Made by a program: the position numbers and the translations under genes
From: Pseudopedobacter sp965218985
Lineage (GTDB): Bacteria > Bacteroidota > Bacteroidia > Sphingobacteriales > Sphingobacteriaceae
Length of the DNA: 64,000 bases
NCBI GenBank assembly: GCA_965218985.1
Contig: CBDCMP010000006.1
Span: 434,001-498,000, forward strand
Direction of reading: 5' to 3'
Shown: positions 44,893 to 52,720 of the stretch, one piece after another
Position numbering within the stretch: the first letter of the stretch is position 1
Layout of the letters: each line of letters opens with the position of its first letter
Notes under the pieces: generated by a model
Seen by the model: the letters and a program-made list of their open reading frames with translations, nothing else
What the model was told of the DNA's origin: nothing
The model's database searches: none

Positions 44893-45109
44893 AATCCTTT
44901 CTTGTAATTTCTCCCTTTAGATATGAAACATATGTGTCGTACTTCTTAACCGATTTGAGATAGTGGTAAGCAGTTCTTGTTTTCAAAGTATAGCAAGCGG
45001 CTTCATCAATCTCAACATGAGCAATAGGCTCAAAGCCTGCTCTGATAAATCCCTCAGAGAGTCCTCCTGCGCCTGCAAATAAGTCTATGTAGTTAAAATT
45101 GCTCATCAA
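44849..45109 (-). CDS. C5-cytosine DNA methyltransferase, N-terminal part
   Basis: An 86-aa frame beginning MMSNFNYIDLFAGAGGLSEGFIRAGFEPIAHVEID, the SAM-binding motifs I and II of C5-cytosine methylases. It runs out of frame after YVSYLKGE and ends at TGCSY. It is the missing N-terminus of the 43843-44892 reading frame. Its ATG overlaps the Vsr stop by 4 bases. Confidence 0.85.
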   Translation of the reverse strand: MMSNFNYIDLFAGAGGLSEGFIRAGFEPIAHVEIDEAACYTLKTRTAYHYLKSVKKYDTYVSYLKGEITRKDFVFTYSFCLTGCSY

Positions 45110-45525
45110 TTGCTTTTAAATTCTCGGATAATTGATTTTAGTTTTCTGTCTTTATTATTTGGTTTCAATTCACATTCCCATATTGTTAACACTTTCCAAC
45201 CGTGCTTTTTCAATGCATGCACACTTTCTATGTCTTTCTTTTTGTTGCTGTTAATTTTATTCAACCACCATTCTGTTCTGGTTTTGGGGACAACAAAGTA
45301 TTTGCAATTCTCATGTCCGTGCCAGAAGCAACCATGTATAAAAACTACTTTCTTGTACTTTGGAAAAACCATGTCGGGTTTTCCTGGTAGTTTTTTATCA
45401 TGCAGTCTGTACCTGATTCCATTCGAGAAAAGAAATTTCCTGACCAACATCTCCGGCTTGGTGTCTTTGCCTTTGATTCTGCTCATGTTAAAACTTCTTA
45501 TTTCTTTTGAATGAACATCAGTCAT
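45106..45525 (-). CDS. vsr: Very-short-patch repair endonuclease
   Basis: A 139-aa Vsr protein. NMSRIKGKDTKPEMLVRKFL, then YRLHDKKLPGKPDMVFP with the catalytic Asp, and VFIHGCFWHGHENCKYF with the active-site His and zinc ligands, are the family signature. Vsr nicks T:G mismatches created when 5-methylcytosine deaminates, so it normally accompanies a Dcm-type methylase, as here (4-base overlap). It overlaps the upstream XRE regulator by one base. Confidence 0.95.
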   Translation of the reverse strand: MTDVHSKEIRSFNMSRIKGKDTKPEMLVRKFLFSNGIRYRLHDKKLPGKPDMVFPKYKKVVFIHGCFWHGHENCKYFVVPKTRTEWWLNKINSNKKKDIESVHALKKHGWKVLTIWECELKPNNKDRKLKSIIREFKSN

Positions 45526-45767
45526 TATTTTTCATCGTCTTTTGTTGGCACTAAAAGTTCTCTTACATCTACATTCAGAACTTTTGCGATTTTTCGCAAG
45601 ACCTCAATACTTGGCTGTGCATTGTTATTGCAGTAGTTTGTTACAACTACGTAGCTCTTTTCTATCTGTTCGGCAAGCCAAGTCTGTGTTCTTCCCTGTT
45701 CCTTTAAAACTTCTTTTATTCTGTTCATCCCTTGTTTATCAGGCATTAACGTGTTTTTATAAAGCAT
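45525..45767 (-). CDS. XRE-family regulator of the Dcm/Vsr operon
   Basis: An 80-aa helix-turn-helix protein (NRIKEVLKEQGRTQTWLAEQIEKSYVVVTNYCNNNAQPSIEVLRKIAKVLNVDVRELL). It is the first gene of the operon XRE-vsr-dcm-GHKL-receiver, directly before vsr. By analogy with C proteins of restriction-modification systems it probably controls operon expression. Confidence 0.88.
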   Translation of the reverse strand: MLYKNTLMPDKQGMNRIKEVLKEQGRTQTWLAEQIEKSYVVVTNYCNNNAQPSIEVLRKIAKVLNVDVRELLVPTKDDEK

Positions 45768-46342
45768 TTTAATATGAAAATCTATCGCCTATCAATAAGC
45801 TTCTTTTCAGTGTGTTAAATTATAATATAAAAATATATTGTGAAATATTATAAAATGATATATATTTGTATTGTATTTCAATATATAAATCCATGAGACA
45901 ATACACAAAAGCTGATTTAGAAAGGATTGTAAACCGTTCAGTTAGAAAATCTGAATGCGATGCATGACCTGTTAAGCATCATGAAAGTTCAAAACGAATT
46001 GATCTTAAATGCTAATAAAAAAACTGAAAGAAGAGATTTCCGAATTCAAAGAACAGCATTATGCATTCCCGTCAAGAAAACGAAATTCAAAATCGTAAAC
46101 TTATTGCGGGTGGGGGATTTAGCTCTTTTGGTTTTGCCGGAGGGTTGGCTTTGTGTGTCGGGGAAAAACCAAATGTGCTAAATGTGTATCGGCTGAAAAA
46201 TTGAAATGTTCTTGGGTCAAGATGTCTGTCGGAGCCAAGTCGCAATATTTCTGTCAACCGTGTCAAAGAACTTTTTATGTCTGGCCGGCTGAATTTTATT
46301 TGTCAGTTTGTTTGTAGTACTGTCGTCCTACGCTTGGGCATC
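45768..46342. other. Leader of the Dcm/Vsr cassette with gene debris
   Basis: An A+T-rich promoter-like stretch (45815-45890) precedes a 24-codon frame (45892, MRQYTKADLERIVNRSVRKS...). Farther right, plus-strand DNA at about 46158-46310 reads CAKC...YFCQPCQRTFYVWPAEF, a CxxC...CxxCQR zinc-finger like that of Fpg/Nei glycosylases, in a frame without a start. These look like remnants. The stretch ends with GGGCATC at 46336-46342, probably the cassette core GGGCATAAC with two bases lost. Confidence 0.45.
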
Positions 46343-46496
46343 GGGCTCCGGCTTTGCGCTGGATGGGGTGCGAATGAAATTCGCCTCCACATCTTGCGCA
46401 AAGCCGGTGATGTGTGCAGTCCGCGTAGCGGCGCACACATCACCGGCGCAGCCGGAGCCCGATGGATGCAATCAAGCGAAGCGGATTGCATCCATC
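46343..46496. repeat. 154-bp structured element, copy 1
   Basis: Copy 1 of the element described under the 51001-51154 copy. Here it is preceded by GGGCATC (a cassette core lacking AA) instead of AAC, and followed by GGACGGGTG. Confidence 0.8.
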
Positions 46497-47003
46497 GGAC
46501 GGGTGTTTGCGAAGTTGCGGAATTGCACCCACTTTCCATTCCGTTTACAGATTAAAGATATAGAAAAGACGCACATTCACAAAAGCACTTTCACAGCAAT
46601 TTTGCAAACATTGTGTTATGGCAGGTGAAAACAAAGTGATAGCAGCAGGAGACAAAAAATTGGAATCGGCAATTGCAACAAAATTAAAGCAGGTTGATTC
46701 GGATGATCGTAAATACCTGATGAGGGACAAGAGATTTTGATGCCGTAACGGGCCGGGAGAATTTTGTTAAAGCAATTCTCTGTTAGCCATTTTTTGATGC
46801 AGCAACATTCATAGAAGCTTTGGAAGAAGTACCCCTGAAAATTGCAGGAACGGTCGCTGGGTGCTGTCGGAACCTAGAGCAATTCGACCCCATATAAACA
46901 GATGAAACTGCCAAAAAAGGAAACAGAAGCAACTGACTGGGAGAACCGGAGATACCGGCAAAGGTTAAACCCACAAACACACTTTGTTTTTATACGCTAT
47001 AAC
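46497..47003. repeat. 507-bp cassette unit, copy 2
   Basis: From GGACGGGTG to CGCTATAAC, exactly 507 bp. The first about 120 bp form an attC-like site (GTTTGCGAAGTTGC pairing with GCAATTTTGCAAAC, ending GTGTTATGG). The rest is the 386-bp body. It contains a 40-codon frame at 46618-46740. Variant bases (GGAAGAAGT, ACCTAGAG) are shared with the 50494 copy. Confidence 0.85.
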
Positions 47004-47130
47004 GTTTTGCGGCTTTGCGTAGTGGCGGATTTTTAGCACAAATGTTGATACGAAGCACGAATTTCAAATTTAGTAAAAAGTTTCATACTAAGCACTAAAC
47101 CCGCCATTACGCAAAACCGATGTTAGCGGC
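46996..47130 (-). other. attC site D
   Basis: CGCTATAAC opens TTTTGCGGCTTTGCGTAGTGGCGG. The right arm CCCGCCATTACGCAAAACCGATG pairs with it almost completely, ending in the core G^TTAGCGGC at 47122-47130. It is uninterrupted by an intron, so it shows the native form of the sites. Read on the minus strand, it is the attC of the alkylation-repair cassette, whose opposite end (GCCGCTAAC, 50485-50493) is the exact reverse complement of this core. Confidence 0.85.
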
Positions 47131-47157
47131 TGCTCTTTGTCTTTCCGTTGGGTCGGG

Positions 47158-47766
47158 TTAGTGTATGATTGTCCTGAATGTCAGGTTTACTCTCGGTGTC
47201 GTTACTTTTTTAGTTGGTGGAAGTCTGTGTAGCCAATGTGTCTGTGTAGTGTCTTTCATTATCAACAAACTGCCGTGTTCCAAAATCAATTCTACTTTGT
47301 GATTGGTCTGTTTGTGTTTAAACGCAAACTTCCGTTCTGCTCCGAAACTTAGCGAACCGATTGCTCCGTTTTTCTTTAAGTCTGTTTCTCCGTCACTGTG
47401 CCACGCCATTCCTTCTTCTCCACTGTGATACAAATTGAGCAAACAAGAATTAAACGTTTCGCCGGTTTCTTTTTCAATGATTGTTTTTAGTTCCAATAAT
47501 TCTTCGGTCCACGGCAACGCATATTTGGTGGTGTTGGAATATGTGTATTCAAACGGCTTTTCGCCATACCAAGCCACTTTTCGTTTTGTGATGATTTTCT
47601 TTCCAAAAATTATCGCTTCGTCATTTCGCCATTCAATTGTTTCCAATAATCTGTTTAGGTAAAAATCTCCTTCCTCTTTGGCTAAAAGCCTACCGTAATA
47701 ATTTACTGTTCCCTCGTAAGGCAACCAATTTTCATACTTATCTATGGTTTGGTTAAATAAATCCAT
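47158..47766 (-). CDS. alkB: AlkB-type DNA dioxygenase
   Basis: A 202-aa Fe(II)/2-oxoglutarate oxygenase of the ALKBH2/3 type. LLNLYHSGEEGMAWHSDGE has the NxYxxG...WHxD iron-binding motif, THWLHRLP the distal His, and PRVNLTFRTI the 2-oxoglutarate Arg pattern. It removes alkyl groups from N1-adenine and N3-cytosine oxidatively. It is the last gene of the cassette, its stop lying 28 bp from the attC core. It overlaps the Ada-Zn gene by 14 bases. Confidence 0.92.
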   Translation of the reverse strand: MDLFNQTIDKYENWLPYEGTVNYYGRLLAKEEGDFYLNRLLETIEWRNDEAIIFGKKIITKRKVAWYGEKPFEYTYSNTTKYALPWTEELLELKTIIEKETGETFNSCLLNLYHSGEEGMAWHSDGETDLKKNGAIGSLSFGAERKFAFKHKQTNHKVELILEHGSLLIMKDTTQTHWLHRLPPTKKVTTPRVNLTFRTIIH

Positions 47767-47998
47767 TCTTCCATTTTTGATATTTTTCTTTCATACAATG
47801 TCCACAAGGACGGAACCCGTTTTCAATTGCTTCGCTCTCAGATGAGAAGAAAACTCGGTTTTCCCGTTTCATTTTCTTGCCCGAAGCACACGACAAAGTT
47901 CCGTAAATTTTCAGCTTACAATTTCCGCCAAAACAGATTTCTTTTTGTTTGAGTTTGCTGTGCAAATCACTGTCCGATATTTCGCTGTGCGTTATCAT
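47753..47998 (-). CDS. Stand-alone Ada metal-binding domain
   Basis: An 81-aa protein with the Ada N-terminal zinc domain pattern: IYGTLSCASGKKM, NRVFFSSESEAIENGFRPCGHC, and KYQKWKNG at the end. The four cysteines (SC, PCGHC, and an additional Cys pair nearer the N-terminus, EICFGGNC) include the usual methyl-phosphotriester acceptor position. In most bacteria this domain is fused to AraC-MGMT; here it is separate. The gene starts 2 bp after the 2OG-oxygenase stop. Confidence 0.85.
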   Translation of the reverse strand: MITHSEISDSDLHSKLKQKEICFGGNCKLKIYGTLSCASGKKMKRENRVFFSSESEAIENGFRPCGHCMKEKYQKWKNGFI

Positions 47999-48000
47999 TA

Positions 48001-48708
48001 CTAACTTATAGCATCGTGAAAGATGATGCCCAAAGTATAACGTTCTCCCGATTTTACTTCACTTACTCCGTGTTTCATATTTACTCTGTAATAACCTTTT
48101 GTGCCTTTTTCGGGTTTGAAGTTAGTTGTAAAAATCAGCATATCGCCTTTCTTTGGTTTTAAGACAATGGCTTTGGATTGTGCTCTCGGAATTTGCTGTG
48201 TCAATACAAATTCTCCGCCTGTAAAATCTTTGTCGGGTTCGTTCAAAAACAACACGGTTTGAATGGGGAAATAAACGTCTCCGTATAAATCCTGATGCAA
48301 AGTATTGAAACCACCTTTGCCATATTTCAAAATCAAAACAGTTGCTTTTTGCTGATTGTTAGCGTGGCATTGTTGCAATAATTCTGCGTGTTTCAAAGGA
48401 AATTGTTTCTCAATGTTCAACACTTTAAACCACATATTGGCAATAGGTGCAAGTTTCGGATAAATGTTTGTTCTTATTTGTTGAATAATGTCGGGTAACG
48501 GATAATTGAAATATTTGTATTCGCCCAAACCAAAACTGTAGCGTTCCATTACAACCGTTTTCCTGTAATTCGTTGGGTTGTTATATTCTGCTTTCAATGC
48601 TTCGCATTGTTGGTCTGACAACAGATTGGGAAGAATGGCAAAACCGTTTTGGTGCATTTCATTTGCAACAATTTCCCAATCTGCTTCTTGTAGCTTTTGT
48701 TTTATCAT
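48001..48708 (-). CDS. 2OG-Fe(II) oxygenase
   Basis: A 235-aa prolyl-hydroxylase-type oxygenase. TLHQDLYGDVYFPIQ supplies the HxD iron ligands, VNMKHGVSEV the distal His and ERYTLGIIFHD the C-terminal strand. Such genes are often beside ada/alkB in Bacteroidota and may work on alkylated nucleic acid or protein. It overlaps the SDR gene by 4 bases. Confidence 0.88.
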   Translation of the reverse strand: MIKQKLQEADWEIVANEMHQNGFAILPNLLSDQQCEALKAEYNNPTNYRKTVVMERYSFGLGEYKYFNYPLPDIIQQIRTNIYPKLAPIANMWFKVLNIEKQFPLKHAELLQQCHANNQQKATVLILKYGKGGFNTLHQDLYGDVYFPIQTVLFLNEPDKDFTGGEFVLTQQIPRAQSKAIVLKPKKGDMLIFTTNFKPEKGTKGYYRVNMKHGVSEVKSGERYTLGIIFHDAIS

Positions 48709-49457
48709 CTGATCACTGAAATTCCTGCGTCCACCGTTAATTCTGTTCCGTGTATGTATGATGCCTCCTGCGAAGCAAGAAATAATACCGCATTGGCAAT
48801 TTCGGAAGGTTCGCCAAACCTTTTGAATGGTATGGTTGGGATCATACTTTGTATTGCTCCGTCTATTTGTTCAGCGTTCAAACCTGTGTTGTTGAAAATA
48901 TTGGTTTTGATGTGTCCCGGACTAATGCCATTCACACGAATACCCTTTTCAGTAAACTCTGCTGCGAATGTTTTTATGAATGATTTTACGGCTGATTTTG
49001 CTGCTGAATACACCGAGAAATTCGCCATTCCGATTTCTGTAACAATGGAGGTGTTTAATACGATAGCACCTCCCGATTTCATTAATGTGGATATTTGTTT
49101 CACGGTAAAAAACGTTCCTTTTACTAACATATTGAACAATTCATCAAAATGCATTTCATCGGCATATTTAATGGGTGCAAACTTTCCGTAACCTGCATTG
49201 GCAAATAGTAAATCAATGTTTTCTGTATGTTGTTTTACCTGTTCCTGCAGAAGTAATATGTCTTTCATATTGCCTGCGTTTGAAACAATACCGAAAGCAT
49301 TTGTTCCTAATTTTTCTACGGCTTTATCTACCGTTTCGGCACTTCGTCCTGTGATAATTACGTTACCACCTTCGTTAATGAATTGTTGGGCTGTGGCAAA
49401 GCCCATTCCGTTTGTTCCGCCTGTAATGAGTGCGAATTTGTTTTTAAATCTTTGCAT
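48705..49457 (-). CDS. Short-chain dehydrogenase/reductase
   Basis: A 250-aa SDR: ALITGGTNGMGFATAQQF, ANAGYG, active-site Ser in LNTS and YSAAK (YxxxK), NGISPGHIKTNIF, and AYIHG(T)ELTVDAG near the end as in FabG-like enzymes. The ATG at 49457 is preferred to one 27 bases upstream because it gives the usual short N-terminus before the Rossmann motif. Why an SDR is in an alkylation-repair operon is not clear; it could remove an aldehyde or be a passenger. Confidence 0.88.
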   Translation of the reverse strand: MQRFKNKFALITGGTNGMGFATAQQFINEGGNVIITGRSAETVDKAVEKLGTNAFGIVSNAGNMKDILLLQEQVKQHTENIDLLFANAGYGKFAPIKYADEMHFDELFNMLVKGTFFTVKQISTLMKSGGAIVLNTSIVTEIGMANFSVYSAAKSAVKSFIKTFAAEFTEKGIRVNGISPGHIKTNIFNNTGLNAEQIDGAIQSMIPTIPFKRFGEPSEIANAVLFLASQEASYIHGTELTVDAGISVIR

Positions 49458-49523
49458 TGTTTTTTGTTTTAAATTCTGATGCAAAGATTGGACTATACGA
49501 TATGGAAGGAAACCCGAAACTTG

Positions 49524-50378
49524 CTACATTTCCAAAATGTCGTTTTTTGCACTTTCCCAACCGATAATTGCGGTTTTGCGTGTTTCGCCCCACATATAAC
49601 CGCCAATGTTGCCCGATGATTGAATGACACGATGACAAGGAATAAGAAACGCAACAGGGTTGCTTCCGATAGCCGTCCCAACGGCTCTGGAAGCATTTGC
49701 GTTGCCGATTTGTTCGGCAATGCTGCCGTAGGTGGAAAGATGTCCCATTGGAATTTTTAGAAGCGTTTCCCAAACTTTCAGTTGAAAATCGGTTCCTTTT
49801 AAATGTAGTTTTATTTCGGGCAATTTGCTCCAATCATTTTGAAAAATGAATAGTGAATTTTGTTGTATTAAATCTAATCTTCGTTGGAAAGTAGACTTTG
49901 GAAATTTTGCTTTCAAATCATTTAATGCATTGGCTTCATTATCATTAAAAGCCATATAGCAAACACCTTTGGGTGTGGAAGCTACAATCAAATTGCCAAA
50001 AGGGCTTTCGGCAAAACTGTAATTGATAGAAAGATTGTTGCCACCATTTTTGTATTCGGCAGGTGTCATTCCCTCAATGTTGATGAAAAGGTCGTGCAGT
50101 CGTCCGGTGCCTGAAAGTCCTGTTTCAAAAGCTGTGTCAAAAAGCGTAGCTTGTTTGTCGGTTAATAATTTTTTGGCGTGTTCAATGCTAATGTATTGCA
50201 AAAACTTTTTAGGTGTTGTTCCTGCCCATTCGCTAAACAAACGCTGAAAATGAAACGGACTTAAATGCACCTTTGAAGCAACTTCGTCAAGATTGGGTTG
50301 TTCTTTGAAGTTGTTTTTTATATATTCAATTGCTTCGGCAATTCGGTTATAATTAAGTTGTTGTTGCTCGTTCATCAT
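49524..50378 (-). CDS. AraC-type regulator/O6-methylguanine-DNA methyltransferase (Ada lacking zinc domain)
   Basis: A 284-aa protein. Residues 1-about 105 are an AraC helix-turn-helix (EVASKVHLSPFHFQRLFSEWAGTTPKKFLQY...). From about 115 is an MGMT domain: the helix-turn-helix QIGNANASRAVGTAIGSNPVAFLIPCHRVI with the alkyl-acceptor Cys in PCHR, and GYMWGETRK. It matches Ada without its N-terminal zinc domain, which is encoded separately at 47753. It is the first gene of the cassette, 115 bp after the core GTTAGCGGC. Confidence 0.93.
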   Translation of the reverse strand: MMNEQQQLNYNRIAEAIEYIKNNFKEQPNLDEVASKVHLSPFHFQRLFSEWAGTTPKKFLQYISIEHAKKLLTDKQATLFDTAFETGLSGTGRLHDLFINIEGMTPAEYKNGGNNLSINYSFAESPFGNLIVASTPKGVCYMAFNDNEANALNDLKAKFPKSTFQRRLDLIQQNSLFIFQNDWSKLPEIKLHLKGTDFQLKVWETLLKIPMGHLSTYGSIAEQIGNANASRAVGTAIGSNPVAFLIPCHRVIQSSGNIGGYMWGETRKTAIIGWESAKNDILEM

Positions 50379-50493
50379 TCTGAATTTTATACCGCAAATG
50401 TCTAAATTATGTTGCTGTCATAAAATCCGAAACTTGCTGAATTTTGTCTGTCGGTTGATGTTAGCAAGATGGTCGGTTAGAGTTGCCGCTAAC

Positions 50494-51000
50494 GGACGGG
50501 TGTTTGCGAAGTTGCGGAATTGCACCCACTTTCCATTCCGTTTACAGATTAAAGATATAGAAAAGACGCACATTCACAAAAGCACTTTCACAGCAATTTT
50601 GCAAACATTGTGTTATGGCAGGTGAAAACAAAGTGATAGCAGCAGGAGACAAAAAATTGGAATCGGCAATTGCAACAAAATTAAAGCAGGTTGATTCGGA
50701 TGATCGTAAATACCTGATGAGGGACAAGAGATTTTGATGCCGTAACGGGCCGGGAGAATTTTGTTAAAGCAATTCTCTGTTAGCCATTTTTTGATGCAGC
50801 AACATTCATAGAAGCTTTGGAAGAAGTACCCCTGAAAATTGCAGGAACGGTCGCTGGGTGCTGTCGGAACCTAGAGCAATTCGACCCCATATAAACAGAT
50901 GAAACTGCCAAAAAAGGAAACAGAAGCAACTGACTGGGAGAACCGGAGATACCGGCAAAGGTTAAACCCACAAACACACTTTGTTTTTATACGCTATAAC
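50494..51000. repeat. 507-bp cassette unit, copy 3
   Basis: Second isolated copy, GGACGGGTG to CGCTATAAC, right after the core GCCGCTAAC of the alkylation-repair cassette. Shares the GGAAGAAGT/ACCTAGAG variants with copy 2. 40-codon frame at 50615-50737. Confidence 0.88.
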
Positions 51001-51154
51001 GGGCTCCGGCTTTGCGCTGGATGGGGTGCGAATGAAATTCGCCTCCACATCTTGCGCAAAGCCGGTGATGTGTGCAGTCCGCGTAGCGGCGCACACATCA
51101 CCGGCGCAGCCGGAGCCCGATGGATGCAATCAAGCGAAGCGGATTGCATCCATC
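51001..51154. repeat. 154-bp structured element, copy 2 (reference copy)
   Basis: GGGCTCCGGC (51001-51010) pairs with GCCGGAGCCC (51109-51118). GCCGGTGATGTGTGC (51061-51075) pairs perfectly with GCACACATCACCGGC (51091-51105). GATGGATGCAATC (51119-51131) pairs perfectly with GATTGCATCCATC (51142-51154). An alternative pairing exists: CCGGCTTTGCGC (51006-51017) with GCGCAAAGCCGG (51054-51065), which excludes two of the first stems. It lies between AAC and GGACGGG of an attC-like core. No ORF is credible. Three copies occur (46343, 51001, 51662). Confidence 0.85.
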
Positions 51155-51661
51155 GGACGGGTGTTTGCGAAGTTGCGGAATTGCACCCACTTTCCATTCC
51201 GTTTACAGATTAAAGATATAGAAAAGACGCACATTCACAAAAGCACTTTCACAGCAATTTTGCAAACATTGTGTTATGGCAGGTGAAAACAAAGTGATAG
51301 CAGCAGGAGACAAAAAATTGGAATCGGCAATTGCAACAAAATTAAAGCAGGTTGATTCGGATGATCGTAAATACCTGATGAGGGACAAGAGATTTTGATG
51401 CCGTAACGGGCCGGGAGAATTTTGTTAAAGCAATTCTCTGTTAGCCATTTTTTGATGCAGCAACATTCATAGAAGCTTTGGTAGAAGTACCCCTGAAAAT
51501 TGCAGGAACGGTCGCTGGGTGCTGTCGGAACTTAGAGCAATTCGACCCCATATAAACAGATGAAACTGCCAAAAAAGGAAACAGAAGCAACTGACTGGGA
51601 GAACCGGAGATACCGGCAAAGGTTAAACCCACAAACACACTTTGTTTTTATACGCTATAAC
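51155..51661. repeat. 507-bp cassette unit, copy 4
   Basis: Third isolated copy, GGACGGGTG to CGCTATAAC. It has the GGTAGAAGT/ACTTAGAG variants of the tandem copies. 40-codon frame at 51276-51398. Confidence 0.88.
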
Positions 51662-51815
51662 GGGCTCCGGCTTTGCGCTGGATGGGGTGCGAATGAAATT
51701 CGCCTCCACATCTTGCGCAAAGCCGGTGATGTGTGCAGTCCGCGTAGCGGCGCACACATCACCGGCGCAGCCGGAGCCCGATGGATGCAATCAAGCGAAG
51801 CGGATTGCATCCATC
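51662..51815. repeat. 154-bp structured element, copy 3
   Basis: Identical layout to the 51001 copy. It follows CGCTATAAC and precedes GTTCAAGTATAAGCG, the left arm of a different attC-like site, so two unrelated sites carry the element at the same position. Confidence 0.85.
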
Positions 51816-51943
51816 GTTCAAGTATAAGCGTAGTGCGGGATTTTGGAGCAGTTCACTGTCCGCCTATCGCAAAGTTTTTCAGGAGCAAAAATGCTCATTT
51901 TTAGCTGTTCAGCCCGCATTACGTTTATACAATGTTGTGGGTA
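51816..51943 (-). other. attC site E of the zeta cassette
   Basis: AAGTATAAGCGTAGTGCGGG pairs with the right arm CCCGCATTACGTTTATACAA, which ends in the core G^TTGTGGGTA at 51934-51943. The partner TACCCACAAC at 52711-52720 is its exact 10-base reverse complement. The 154-bp element separates the left arm from its AAC. Confidence 0.88.
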
Positions 51944-52100
51944 GTATTTCGTTCGGATCGACCGCTACAATTTCCCCCTCTTTTAACACAATCAAAGGAC
52001 TATTTTTTTGTTTTTTAAACTCTACTAGTCTTTTGTAAGCTTCTTCCAGTCCTTTGACAATTTTGTCACGTTCTTCTTTTAATTGCTCTTTAGTTCCCAT
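51909..52100 (-). CDS. Small partner of the zeta-toxin-like protein (63 aa)
   Basis: MGTKEQLKEERDKIVKGLEEAYKRLVEFKKQKNSPLIVLKEGEIV...: a charged helix followed by a short beta stretch. The last codons (LPTTLYKRNAG) and stop are inside the attC right arm. It overlaps the toxin-like gene by 11 bases and follows it. As an adjacent small gene in a toxin cassette it is the likely antitoxin, but this order (toxin first) and its short length leave doubt. Confidence 0.6.
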   Translation of the reverse strand: MGTKEQLKEERDKIVKGLEEAYKRLVEFKKQKNSPLIVLKEGEIVAVDPNEILPTTLYKRNAG

Positions 52101-52665
52101 AATATTTTCTTTTTAATTCCTCCCATTTTTCAACATTATTGATTGATTCTTCTTTCAATGCTCCTTCAGCAATTATCTCGTAAGTGTCTCCTGAATTATT
52201 TACAAACAGCCAGTTGTCCACCTTTGGCAAAAAGAGATTGAAAAAATTTCTCAGACCGCTTTTATATCTTCTCCTAATAACTTCTTCAGGAATATGATGA
52301 CCTCCTTCTTTTACCCGGGTTTCTACTCTTGAAATAGCTAATTCTTCTGAGTCAAGCAAAAAAAATAAGCATGTAATTTGATAATGATGTTGCCTGGCTC
52401 TTTCAAGAAACTTTACGTAACTCCTTGTTGAAAGCGTTGTTTCAAAGGCAAAACTTTCACCTGATTCCAAAAGCTTTTTAATCCTGTTCAACATCATTCT
52501 GCCAGCTTCAATTCCTGCTTTTTCAGGTTGAAATGGTGAAAGCCCCTTTGCTATTTCGTCCGCATTTACAAATTCCCTGCAATCAAGAATTTCCGGCAGG
52601 ATAGTGTATGAGGCTGTGGTCTTGCCAGCTCCATTACAACCTGCTATAACGTATAGTTTTTTCAT
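52090..52665 (-). CDS. Zeta-toxin-like P-loop kinase
   Basis: A 191-aa P-loop protein: MKKLYVIAGCNGAGKTTASYTIL (Walker A), then VNADEIAKGLSPFQPE, SFAFETTLSTRSYVKFL, and VETRVKEGGHHIPEEVIRRRY with the lid arginines. The pattern matches the zeta-toxin/UDP-GlcNAc kinase-like family (AAA_33 type). The ATG at 52665 is used; upstream codons to 52800 read through the attC and have no start. It lies 55 bp from the cassette core TACCCACAAC, the expected position for a cassette gene. Confidence 0.82.
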   Translation of the reverse strand: MKKLYVIAGCNGAGKTTASYTILPEILDCREFVNADEIAKGLSPFQPEKAGIEAGRMMLNRIKKLLESGESFAFETTLSTRSYVKFLERARQHHYQITCLFFLLDSEELAISRVETRVKEGGHHIPEEVIRRRYKSGLRNFFNLFLPKVDNWLFVNNSGDTYEIIAEGALKEESINNVEKWEELKRKYYGN

Positions 52666-52720
52666 CCATTCAAATATACGATTTATTTGAGTCTGACCGG
52701 TTCCTGATATTACCCACAAC

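Noticed and set aside
46742..46788. A 47-bp TAAC...GTTAGCC hairpin in each 507-bp unit, looking like a second small attC
   Set aside because: The same bases read as natural protein sequence (DAVTGGENFVKAILC) in frame with the flanking decayed gene, and the stem is short. I count one attC per unit.
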